From NCBI GenBank assembly GCA_015183035.1, contig JACZZP010000002.1:186001-250000 (forward strand): 64,000 bases of DNA. Direction: 5' to 3'. Origin of the DNA: Meloidogyne chitwoodi (taxonomy: Eukaryota; Nematoda; Chromadorea; Rhabditida; Meloidogynidae). Below the pieces are notes generated by a model. It did no database searches and was not told the DNA's origin. It saw only the letters and a program-made list of their open reading frames with translations. Positions 45,038-56,420 of this stretch are shown piece after piece (position 1 is the first letter of the stretch; each line of letters opens with the position of its first letter). The translations under genes and the position numbers were made by a program.

Positions 45038-48000
45038 TTAAATTAGAACAGATCCAAATTCATCATTTTCAGTATCCTCAAGTAAAGATAACTCATTATC
45101 TCCTCTTTCTTTTGCTTTAGAACTTAATAAATTACATTTGCAAAGAGGAGGATTACAACACTGAAAATAATTAAAAATTAAAAAAATTTAATTGATACCA
45201 ATTATTTAGCTTAATTAAACAAACTCTCGTTTTAAGGACACCCAAGGGAGGAAAGGTCTGTGAGTAAATAAATTCTGATTTTTTAAATACTGATTTTTTA
45301 AATTCTGATTTTTTAAGTTCTGTTAATTCTGATTTTTTAAATTCTGATTTTTTAAGTTCTGTTAATTCTGATTTTTTAAATTCTGATTTTTTAAGTTCTG
45401 ATTTTAAACTCCGGTGTGAGCGGGGGTTTAAATAAAATTGTGTCCCTATATCCAGGTGTCCTTATATCGAAAGTCAACTTTATTTGTTTAAAAACATTCA
45501 AATATTCCTCGTAAAAAATAATAATTTTAAATAATTATTTTACCGGATTAACAGCCTTAGAAAAGTGTCCCAATTGTGGAGGTACATAAACTATAGAATC
45601 CAAATGTTCTACCAAAATTCTTCCAACTTTTGCTAAAACACGTGCTACAACACCTTTATCCCCTGTATCAACTAATGGATAAAGTTCATAGGGATCTCTA
45701 TATAAATCGTGAACAAGTGGGGGGTCATGACGAATTAATTGACTGTCTGGGCAAGTTTGACTGACATACCTATTTAATTAATTAATTAATTATAATAATT
45801 CTGATATTTCAGAATTTTTAATTCTGATTTTAAATTCTGTTTTTTTGTCCTGGTTTTTTAATTCTGATTTTTAGTTCTGATTTTTATGTTCTGATTTTTT
45901 TAAATAGTGATTTTTTAAGTTCTGATTTTTATAATTCTGATTTTTATGTTCTGATTTTTAAGTTCTGATTTTTTAAATTCTGATTTTTGTATTTCCATAA
46001 GAACTAACCAATCAGCTCTAGGCTTTCCATCCGGACAGAATTCTTCCAAATTAGGGTCCTTACTAAAGTTTTTGAAAATTGGAGAAGTCATGTAGTGAAC
46101 TTTATAATTTCCCCAACGTATAGCCATTAAATTGCGATTACAGTAAAAAAATATTGGGCGTCGTTCACTTAGCGGGGGTAATCCCCTTAAAGATAATTCA
46201 TGTATATGACCACGTACATCATTTGATTTTTGATTTTCATTTGTTGCTGAGTAGCCAATTAACTTTAAAAAATATTAAATTAAATTTAAAAATAAAATAT
46301 TTACTTCAGGCCAAATATTAATTCCATCAGTTTTTCGCCTAGGAGTATAATACTCATCATTATCAGCATCTAACAAATCATCAGAGAAATAGGAAGTTGA
46401 CTGTAAAATATTAAACTGTATGTTACAAATAAGTTGGAAATATTAGATTAATATTAACGGAAACTGTACAGTAACTTTAAGATAAAACAAAACTTGAAAG
46501 AATAAAATAGGGATATAAACGGAAGAAATACAGTATTCTGAATAAAACTAAAAACTTGACTTAAAACAAACAAATAAAAACATTACATAAAACAAACTAA
46601 TTAAAACTTGACTTAAAACTTGAAAAGAATAAAACTTAAATAAAACTATTTTTGTACAGTTTCCGGTTGAAACTTTAAGATTTAAACTTAAAACTTTTTC
46701 TTTTATTTTTACCTTAACTATTCTCCTAGATGTTGCAATTTGTTCAAATGTTGTAAACAAATCAAGCGAAGAAACAACTTCATTGGAAACAATTCCTTGC
46801 CTTACAGTACCAGGCATCCAAGTAGCAAAGGGAATGCGAAATCCCCCTTCGTAACTGTTTGATTTTCCACCTTTTAGCCCTGCTGTAGAGCCACCATTAT
46901 TACAAAGCTCTTGATGAGGTCCATGGTCAGACATAAAAACTACTAGAGTATTTCTGTCCAGGCCATACTTGCGTAGATCACTAATTATTTCACCCACTGA
47001 CCAAGCCATTTCATTTAAATTATCACCAAAAAGGCCTTAAATTTATTTAAAAAATATATTTTTAAAAAATTGACATTTTGAAATATTTCAATTTTTATTT
47101 TTTTAGAAAATCATGTTAATTTGCACTAGAGGTTACGTAATTTTTATTTTTTGTTTAATATATTAAAAAACAATCTAAATATGTACATAATTTTATTTGC
47201 TAAAAATGTTGCTAAAATTAGTTTTTTTTATTTTTTTGCAATAAATACATAAATTTTTTTAGCAAAAAAAGGAAAGAAAAGAGAGAATATTTAATTAAAT
47301 AATTAAATAAATTTAATTATTTATTTACCTCGTTCAGATTTTCCTTTAAATTGAGTATTAGCAAATTGTGTAGAATGGACATGAGGATAAGAAAAATAAA
47401 AAAAGAATGGTCTATTAGGGTCTGCCAGTGCTCGTTCTTCAAGAAAACGACGCCAATCTGTGAGTAAATCTTCTGTCAGATTTTCGAATTTTATTGGTTG
47501 TTGGACAATCTGTTTTGAAAGAAAATTAATATTTTTATATTGGTCGTTTAAAAAGAATATTTTGAAATTTTGGACATTTTGTATTTTGGACATTTTGAAA
47601 ATTGGACATTTTGAAATTTTTGTATTTTGGACATTTTGAAATTTGGACATTTTGTATTTTGGACATTTTGTATTTTGACATTTTGAAAATTTTTCTTCTA
47701 AGCTACAAAATACACAATAAAAAAAAGCAACTTAATCTCTCTCACCTTATCTCCACTATAAAGAAAACATTTAAGAGGATTAGGTCCACTAGTAAAATAA
47801 TCTTTAGTTTCATCACATTCCCAATTATTAGTAAAAGGCAAATTTAATCCAACAAAATCAAATCCTCTTTTTCCAGGTAAATAAGTTCCATCAGAATGAT
47901 TAAAAGCATTAATTCCTAAATGCCATTTTCCAACCATTCCGGTCTGATAACCATTTAATTTTAACATTTCTGCCATTGTTGGTTCATCTTTTGGCAGTCC

Positions 48001-48779
48001 TCCTGTGTCAGTAACTAAGAAAACACGATTTCCGCCTACAATGCCTAGACGAATTGGAAGACGTCCTTAAAGAAGAAGAAAAATAAAAATTTTTGTAATG
48101 GCAATGGAAAAAATGCCATAAATGGCAAATAATGCCATAAAGGGCAAATAATGCCATACATGGCAAAAATGCCAAAAATGGCAAATAATGCCATAATTGG
48201 CAAAAATGGTAAAAATTGCCATAAATTGCAAAATTGGCAACTTTGCCATAAATGGCAAATAATGCCATAATTTAACTTTTTTAATATTTTTTTAATTTTT
48301 CTCTTTTAATTATAAAACAAACCAGTCATAAATCCAGCTCTACTAGGTGAGCACATAGAATCAGCTGCATAAGCATTAGTAAATCTAACGCCCTCTGCCA
48401 TAAGGTCATCCACAGGTGTCCACTCCTGCGTTGGATTGCCATAACTTTGCAAATCTCCATATCCCAAATCATCTACCATCAAAACAAGAATATTAGGACG
48501 TGTGGGGATGTCAGAAGAATGAATTGGTCCAATAATAGGTTTAATAAAGTCCTCAATAAATGAGGGACTGGCAGAGTTGGTAGGCTGCTCCTCTGAACTT
48601 TCCGCCTCTTCATTTTTGAAAATATTATTGTTAGAAAATACATCGGCCATTTTTGTTTGTTCATTTGCTTTTAGAAAAGGAATAAAAGTGAAAAAAAGTA
48701 AAAAACAATTAAAAATAAGAAGAAAAATAGAAAAATGGCAAAAGATGCCATTTTTGTTGTTATTTTTATTTGATGGCAT
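45038..48779 (-). CDS. Arylsulfatase (formylglycine sulfatase family)
   Basis: Secreted or lysosomal-type sulfatase that hydrolyses sulfate esters. Start [19 protein letters not shown] at 48779, with a hydrophobic signal-anchor stretch ([17 protein letters not shown]). Then [21 protein letters not shown] (calcium-binding Asp pair) and [14 protein letters not shown], where CSPSR (48339-48353) is the formylglycine signature. After that come [15 protein letters not shown] (catalytic Lys/His), a short [35 protein letters not shown] and [20 protein letters not shown]. The C-terminal half carries [21 protein letters not shown] and [15 protein letters not shown]. It ends with a Cys pair region ([10 protein letters not shown]) and DEFGSVLI plus TAA (45040-45038). 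All key active-site blocks seem intact. The order resembles steryl-sulfatase/ARSD-type members more than GALNS. Substrate unknown. Confidence 0.92.
45219..45476. repeat. ttaaggacaccc fragments around an attctgatttt array
   Basis: Starts with ctctcgttttaaggacaccc and ends with gtccctatatccaggtgtcc, the same word pair as the fold-back at 13.55 kb. Between them, 45264-45413 is a tandem attctgattttttaa array of about ten units. So a fold-back-like element has apparently been invaded or expanded by the minisatellite. Sulfatase intron. Confidence 0.55.
45790..45990 (+). repeat. attctgatttt array in sulfatase intron
   Basis: About twelve irregular units of ttctgatttttta type, with one tcctggtttttt variant. 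Same word as in the G-alpha and WDR19 introns. Confidence 0.75.
46440..46700. repeat. aaacttgaaa word repeats in sulfatase intron
   Basis: The intron contains six or more scattered copies of aaacttgaaa / aaacttgactt with aataaaact between them, and two copies of gaaactttaagat. Similar words occupy 44145-44290. Degenerate; no coding signal. Confidence 0.5.
47551..47692 (+). repeat. tggacattttgaaa array in sulfatase intron
   Basis: Around eight copies of a 14-20 bp unit ttttgtattttggacatttt with variants. Same family as 14140-14300 and 5224-5320. Confidence 0.75.
48095..48268 (+). repeat. aatgccataaatggcaaat array in sulfatase intron
   Basis: About seven units alternating atggcaa and gccataa words, self-complementary at short range. 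It is a word-level relative of the 2-kb satellite in the SLC17 intron and of 1561-1640. It lies between the exon ending at the CSPSR region and the [11 protein letters not shown] exon. Confidence 0.75.
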
Positions 48780-50669
48780 TATTAAATAATTAAATTATTT
48801 TTCTTTTATTTAGTTATTATTCTGAAAGATTAAAAAACATTAAAAAAATTTTTCTTTGGAATATAAATTAATAAAAATTAAATTAATTAATTAAGGTAAA
48901 AAGCATAGGGCATGTCTTTCAACGATTTCTCAATGTTTATCCCAATATTTAATTTTTTATTTATTTTTATAAAATAGAGCACACTTTTCTGAATATTTTG
49001 AAATTTTAAAATACAAAGTTATCATTTAGTTTGAAAAAGTTATGAATTTTAGAATCTTTGGGATCGCTCACTTTGAGGCGCCTCTCCTTACCATAAACAA
49101 ATAAAATTAAATAATTTTTAGAAAATAAAAATTTTAAATGTTTATCATCTATTAAATAATAAAAAAAAGTAAAAAAGGAAAAATATCCGGAATACTCAAA
49201 ATTATTAAAATAATATTATTTAAGCCTATGAGACACTAAGAAGCGTCAAAAAAGAGATTATCACGAAAATGTTTACTTTTATGTTATTATATTTTTTCTA
49301 AAAGCTTTTAAATTAATTAAAGATCTTTTTAAGATTAGATTTACATATATTTATTATAAAAAATTAAAAATCTTAAATTAATATTTTTACTAAAGGTCTT
49401 ACATAATAAAGGGTAACAAAGTTTAAAAAATCGTAACTTTATTAAAAAATAAGCTAAAAAATTAATTTTTGGACCATTTTGTAGAAAAAAATCTCCTCTT
49501 TATTTTGACAAAAAATCAAATTTATACCTCAATTTAAACAAAAGTTATGAGCTTTTAAACAAGCTATACTTTCGCGATTAAATGGGGTGCGCATAAGCTT
49601 TAGATTTAATTAAAAATGAACTTTATTTAAAGAGACTGGTGTTAAAAAGAAGACAAAAAAAGAATAACTAGGATTTGTATTTATTAAGAAAAAAAATTTT
49701 TTTTAATTTTAAAATTCCCCTTATTATAAGTAAAAAAGAGATGAGCAAAGTGCAATCGTCAAAAATTTAAAAAAAATTTAAAAAAAAAATTAAAAAATAG
49801 AATTAAAATTGTGTTAATAATAAAATTAAAAAATACGTATATTTTTGAATTTTTGAAAAATTAACTAAAAAATTCTGACATTTTATATACCCGTCTAATA
49901 GAAAATTAAAAATCGCCTTTAGCACAAATTTAAAATTTTAAAAATTCCTAAGGCATTTTTTAAAATTTATTTTTGCATTGTTTGTCATTTTATTTGTTTT
50001 TTAAAATGTCGAGAGCATAAAAATAAATTTATTTAATTTTTTGGCGTCATTTCAATTTTTCCTTTTCCTCTACTAGTAAAGGTTATGGACCAGAAATCTT
50101 TTTTTTTTTTAATTTTTTTTTAAAAAAGATTTTTTTCCTTTTCCAGTCATTGACCTTTAAGGCTAAATAAAAAAATTAAAAAAAAAATTTTTTTATGGGA
50201 AATGATTGTTTAAGAGAAAAAATTAGAGTATTAAAAGGACTGTTGAAAAATAGGAGGGAGAATAATTAAATAAAAAGGGGAGTGGCCAAATAAACGCGCA
50301 AGGTGTTTTTTTTGGTTTTTTAATTAAATTAATTTTTTTAATATTTTTTTAAATAAAAAGTAAAAGTAAATAAAATTATAGTTTAATGGGAATTTTGCAA
50401 TATTAGGGCAACAATTGACGTTAAACACAAATTTAAAAAAACAATAAAAAAAGAGGTGTGAAAATGTGGTAAAAAAGAACAAAAATATATTTTAATTAAA
50501 TCTAATGAATGGATAATAATTTTAAAATATAAAAAAGAAATAAATTAATTAAAATAATAATTTTTAAAACAAAATAATATGTAAAAAAGAGTATATTTCG
50601 ACTCAAAAACGATTGGGCGCAAATGCTAATAAAACGCACAAATAAGCAGTTAAAGCCATAAAATTTTGT

Positions 50670-50890
50670 AGAAAGGTCTTAAATATACTAATCTAACTTC
50701 TTAAAAATTTTCAGAATTTTTGGTTAAGTAGATCATAATTTATGGGCATAAATATAAAATTTATTTGTATTTTTGTAAACAGTTAATTGAGTTTTTTGCC
50801 TATAACTTGTGAAATAAATGACCAAAAATTCTGAAATTTTTTTTATAGCTAACTAACACATTTGAAAATATCTGTGCAAAATTTTATTGC
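50670..50890. mobile_element. Fold-back element, family P2
   Basis: Left arm aatctaacttcttaaaaatt then ttcagaatttttggtt; right arm accaaaaattctgaaatttt then tagctaactaac. The arms match those of 20440-20645. The interior is unrelated A/T sequence. Confidence 0.5.
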
Positions 50891-51429
50891 TTAAAGTTTA
50901 AGTTAAAATAAATTTTAGGCTTCCGACGCACACCAAATCGTTATTTACAAAAGTGAAGAAAATCGACGAAAAAACATCATAATAAAATAAAAAAATAACT
51001 AATATAAAATTTTTTGGTCAAAATAAAGTTAAAAATAAATAAAAAAAATAATATCAAAAATAGAAACATTTTTAATTAAATTTTTGAACGCTATAAATTA
51101 TTAAATTAAATGCGCCTATTTAGTTTTTAATGTTCTAAAATAATTTTTAAAAATAATTTTGACCAAAAATTGGTACAAATAATAATAAAAATATTCTGAT
51201 TTTTTAAAAATAAATTTCAGGCATTTTTCTAAAAATTGGAATTAATTTCCGAGAAAATGGCAAAAATAGAATTTTCCATATTAAGAAAATTGCTTCCACT
51301 TAATTATTTTTAAATAATTAATAATCTTTTTTCTTTTTTATTTTTAAATTGTAAAACATCTGTTTTTATATTGAAACAGATGTAGAATCAAAAAAAGAAT
51401 AAAAAATATATTTAAAAATATTCATATTT

Positions 51430-51735
51430 ATGGGGTAAACCACAATACTTCAGTTGAGTTGAAGCTCTATAACTCGGTAACGGTTGGACCAATAAAAATA
51501 AAAATAGGACCATTCAATAGATAATTAAATTTTCTACAAAATAGTCTAAAAATCATAATTTTTGGTCAGATAACAAAAAAGTTATGGTCAAAAAACCACC
51601 AAAAAACACAAATTTATTAGTTTTTCTACCACAATTTATTTATTTATTTATTCAAAAATTTTAAAATAATTCTATTTTATGAAATAATTAATTCTCCTTT
51701 AAATAAAATCAAGATTATATTTTTAAAAGTCTTTA
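51430..51735. mobile_element. Fold-back element, family P1
   Basis: Left: tcaatagataattaaatttt then ctacaaaatag, and aaaaaagttatggtcaaaaa near the centre. Right: gtttttctaccacaatt, then tctattttatgaaataattaattctcc. Arms diverged but in the same order as other P1 copies. Confidence 0.55.
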
Positions 51736-52239
51736 ATAAATAAAATACTAGCATAAATTCTAAATGGTTTCTTTAAAAATAAATGATTAAAGATGATAAA
51801 AGGTATATAATTAATTAATTTTTTAGCTTATTTTTTCTATTCTGCACCTTAAAAAAGATTAATAATAAGACTTCTAAAAATAAATAAAGTAAAAGTGCCA
51901 TTTTTAAATAAAAAGAAAATATATAAGCTTATTTATATTTTATATTTTTTCTTAATTGCCGGTTAAGTACAGTGTGTTATTCAGGAAACTTTTTATAAAT
52001 GAAAAAGGATTGGAATTATAAAATAAAAATAACTAAAATTAGTAAAAAGATTTCCGGAAAAATATAAATTAAAAAAAAAAGAATATTAATATTTTGTGTA
52101 AAAAGAAAAATAAATTAAAAATACAAAAGAAAAATACAATATTTTCCTGAAAGTTTAACACATATTACATTTAGAACAAAAATATGAACATTTTCTGTAA
52201 CATATTTTCCGGTAAGTTTAAAAACATAGTATTCAAGTA

Positions 52240-52405
52240 AAAAAAACATTTTCCGGAAAAACATTTTCCGAAAAACATTTAATGAAAACATTTACTGAAA
52301 ACATTTTCCGAAAAACATTTTACGAAAACATTTTCCGGAAAACATTTTACGAAAACATTCCGGAAAACATTTTACGAAAAACATTTTCCGGAAAATATTT
52401 TACAT
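52240..52405 (+). repeat. acattttccgaaaa tandem array
   Basis: Nine or ten irregular copies of a 15-20 bp unit (aacattttccgaaaaacatt, or tacg in place of tccg). Single words of this type (tttccgg) also occur at 6.1-6.2 kb. Confidence 0.75.
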
Positions 52406-55400
52406 AAAGTTTTAACACCTGTCATTCTTTAAATAAAATTCCGAAAAATAAAAAATAAAATGTTTTATCAATATAATTTCTGATTTTTAATTTAACTTTT
52501 AAATATTTTATTAGTATTTTCCGGAAAATGTTTCTCGTTTTGCATGTTTCTATTTAAATTTATAATTATTAGCGCATTAAGAAAGGGATTATTAATGTGT
52601 TAATTAAATATTAACAAATATTTTTGCAGGTTTTTTTTCACTTTTAGCGTCAACAATTTTTTATTTTCTTTCTCACAGTTCCTTTTAGCCTTCAAACATT
52701 AACATTAATTTTTTATAAATATGAGACATCTAATATGAAAAAAATCCCTACATTTGTCCCTAAAGTATTTTTACATCTAAAAAAATTATTTTATCCTTAA
52801 GTGACTTTTTTTGACTTTATTAACTATTTTTTAATGGAAAAAATATTTAAATGCTTAAAAATCTTTTACCGCTTGGGTATCACAAATTAAACGTATTTGG
52901 TGCGCGTTGAAATTAAAAATTTTAAAAAATGTAAAAGGACTGAATATAAAAATAAAATGAATTAAAAATAAAAATAAGTACAAAATATTTTAACTCTATA
53001 AAAAATAAAAAAATTTTTTTTATTTTTTAATAAATATTTAGAGAGACATGGAGGGTGACCTCAAAACTTCAAAAATTAATAACCTTGTAAGATTAAATAA
53101 TTTTTAATTATTTTAAAAAGATTAAATATTCATAAAAGAGTGCTTTATTTTTTAAAAATATTTTTAAAATTATTTATAAAGAGGAACATGCAAAAAACTT
53201 AAAAAATCGGTGCAAAAACCTTAATTTTTCTAAAATTCATAAATTGATCAAAAAAATTTTTTTTAATAATTTTAAAGCATTAAAATTCTCAGAAATATAT
53301 GCCTTATTATCTAAAAAAATAAAAAAAAGATTATTTATTTTAAAAATTCCAAAATGGGAGAAAATACTGTAAGCATCTCAAACGCTTAAAAGGGCAACTT
53401 GAAATTTTTAAAAATATCCACAATTGGCAAAATATTACGAAAAATAATCGGATAAAATACAGAGTTAAGAAAAGCAAAAGAATAATTTAAAAAAAGAAAA
53501 TAAAAAAATAAATGAACTAATTACTGATCAAACACCAAAAATGAACAAAACATCTGTCTGGAATTTGGCGCAAAAATGAAACAAAAATTGTCTGAAAATG
53601 GGCAAAAAATACGAGAAAATAAAGAAAAAGATCAAAATGATTAAAAAAGGGTAAGAAATCAAAATAAATTAAAAAAAATAAAAAATTAAAAAAAAAGTGA
53701 AAAAAGAGATGAAGGCCATATGCGCAGACAAGGTGTATTCCAAGGCAAATAACATTTTAATAAATAAAAATACAAACTTGATCTTTGTGTCTTGAAATAG
53801 AGAAGACTTTGGTTTATAAAATTATGTAAAAGATGAAAATAATTTCTTTTTCAAAAATTTTAAAAAAATTAAAAATCTTCGAAAAACTCAAATATGAGGT
53901 TAATTTAATTTATAAAAATGTTGAAATAAATAATCAAAGATTTATAGTTTTAAAAAATAGAAGAGATTCTTTGTTATAAAATAAAAAAGAAATTAGGATA
54001 AAAACTTTAATTTTAAAAAAGTTATGAATTTTTAAACAAATTAAGTCATTATTTTGAAATTGGGATTTTTGGTGTTTTGAAGTAATATTTCTTAGAATTA
54101 ATTAAACTCAATTTTTGTATAATATGCATTTTATAGAACAAAGTCTTGCCTATTAAATGATTTTTAGATTATATTTATATCACATCTTGAAGTAAAGTTA
54201 AAAGATTTTTAACTTAACTACTACAAAGGAAAGAATGAAGGTCATTTTGCGTGGAAAAACATCTTTAAAATAGGTAGTAGCGCCGGCAGGGTATTTAATA
54301 GAAGAAAGGAAGAAAAAATAAATATTTTAGTTGATTAAGTGTTGTAATAAATTAAAATGATTGGGTCATTTAATAGAAGAAAATTAAATAATAATTACTT
54401 CATGGTGTGAAAGGAACATAATTGTGGGCTGGAGGGAACAAGAAAAAGAACATAGATTTAAAATTTCATAAATTTATTAAATAGTAAAAAATAAGTAGTT
54501 TATTTAAAAATACACTTTTTAAAATTTTAAAATTTAGTGTTTCGAAATTTTTCGGGTTTCGAAATTTCGAAATTCAGACAAATATTTTAAAATATTCCAT
54601 TTTACATTTCCAAATTCTAATTAAAAATCTTCTTTAAATAATTAATACCTTACCTTTTTTAAAATAAATTTTTCATACCAATTTTTAATAAATACTCACT
54701 GAAAAGCGTTACTAAATAAAAGTAATTAATTAATTTTTTTCATCATTAATTTTACTTTTTATTAAAATTACACTAAAAAACATTTAAAATGCACTTCATT
54801 CTTTTCTCTGAATTTTTTTAAATGTATTTTTTCACTTTTACAAATTTATAAATAAATGAATAAAACGTGAATAAAATATGAATAAAATATGAAAAAATGA
54901 ACGTAGTGTTCGTTTATTCGCTATAACTTTTGTTCTATTAAGGCTATAATTTTTATCTTTATGTCAAATTAAAGAACAGATTCTGGGCTATAAAATGATA
55001 AGCTTAGGTCTTACCAAGATTCACGGTATAAGCTTTAAATCGCCTGCGAATATATGGATCATCCCTGCGAATACTTGGACTTAAACTTTATTTTTAATTT
55101 TTAACGCTTATTTAGGTTTTGCTCAAGTTTAAAAAATAAATAAAAATGCTCGCGCATTTATTAAATTAAAATATGTGCAGAAAAATAGTTTATACTAACT
55201 GTGTCCCTGATCAGTGAAAATACATACTGAGGAAATAAATAAAAATATTCATCGTTGGTCGTTGGTCGAATAGTTCTATTGAACATTGAAATAATCAACA
55301 AATAAGAATAATATTTTTAAAAATAGTATGTAATTGAAACAAATTAAAACAAATAATTTTATTCTAAAATTTTTAAATCAAAATGCTCAAATTTCAAAAT

Positions 55401-56420
55401 GGTCAATTTTCAAAATGGTCAAATTTTAAACTTGATTTAATTCTTTAAGTTGCAACGGTCCTAAATTATTTTTTGTCATTTTAAAATAATTTAGAGTGCT
55501 CTTAACTCTCGTTAAAGAACAAAGTGATATAAGGACATCCATAAGGGTAAAGGGAATGATTAAAATATTTATGGAAATTTTTTAAATTTATTTTGTGTTT
55601 AAATAGTTTCCCTTTCTCTCATTTATTGTTATTTATTAATTAAATTTTATATTATTTATTTTTAAACAAAAGAAAAAAATATAAATAATTTTGCCGTTTG
55701 CGTATTTCCCCTATAAAGGAGTGCCTTTGTTGTGTACTCTAACAAGTCAAAGGTGGTGTTTTTTGACGCAATTTTTAAAAAAAAATAAATAATATTAAAA
55801 AAGGATTGCGGAAATTATGCAATTACCTAAAAAAAATATTTTAATTCCTCTTTTATTTTTTATGACGAAAATAGGCCATTTCAGTGCAATGTTTACTGAC
55901 CATACATTAAATTCCATAACTATTGTTTAAATAAAGATAAAAATGTGTTTAATATCTCAAATTAAAGAGCAGATTCTTTGCTTCAAAATAATCAAAAAAT
56001 AACATTTTTAGGTTTAATTTAAAAAAAGTTGTGTGAATTTTTAAAAGAAATTGAGAGTAAATAGGAGAGGCTCTACCCATTTAGCCGCGACTGATTTTTC
56101 TTTTAAATTAAATAAAATTTAAAAATAATATTTATTCTTTTACTTTGTCTCATAAACAAATTTACACACAAAACACAAAATAAATGGATCAAAATATTAA
56201 AGTGTTTGGAACAAATGAGAGAGAAAATGGGAAGAAATTTTGCCTAAAAAAATCATTTTTAAATTCAACTTTCTCTCTTCCCTTTTTTCTCTCATAAAGT
56301 TAAATAATATAATTATTTTTTAAAAGAACAAAATTATTTTTTTTTCTCGATTCAAGTATTTTTAGAGTAAATGTCAAAAAAGAGCTATAGAAAATTTTTT
56401 TCTTCATTTTTCAAAATTTT

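Larger units (their letters stand above)
48780..56420. other. 7.6-kb gene desert between sulfatase and anillin
   Basis: No exon-like segment could be supported. It holds isolated units of the ~172-bp repeat (about 49.42-49.58, 53.93-54.06, 54.91-55.04 and 55.90-56.05 kb), fold-backs near 50.7 and 51.5 kb, a short array of ttttccgaaaaacatt at 52.2 kb and a ttataaggacat fragment near 55.53 kb. Otherwise A/T runs. Low-copy ORFs are absent. Confidence 0.7.
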
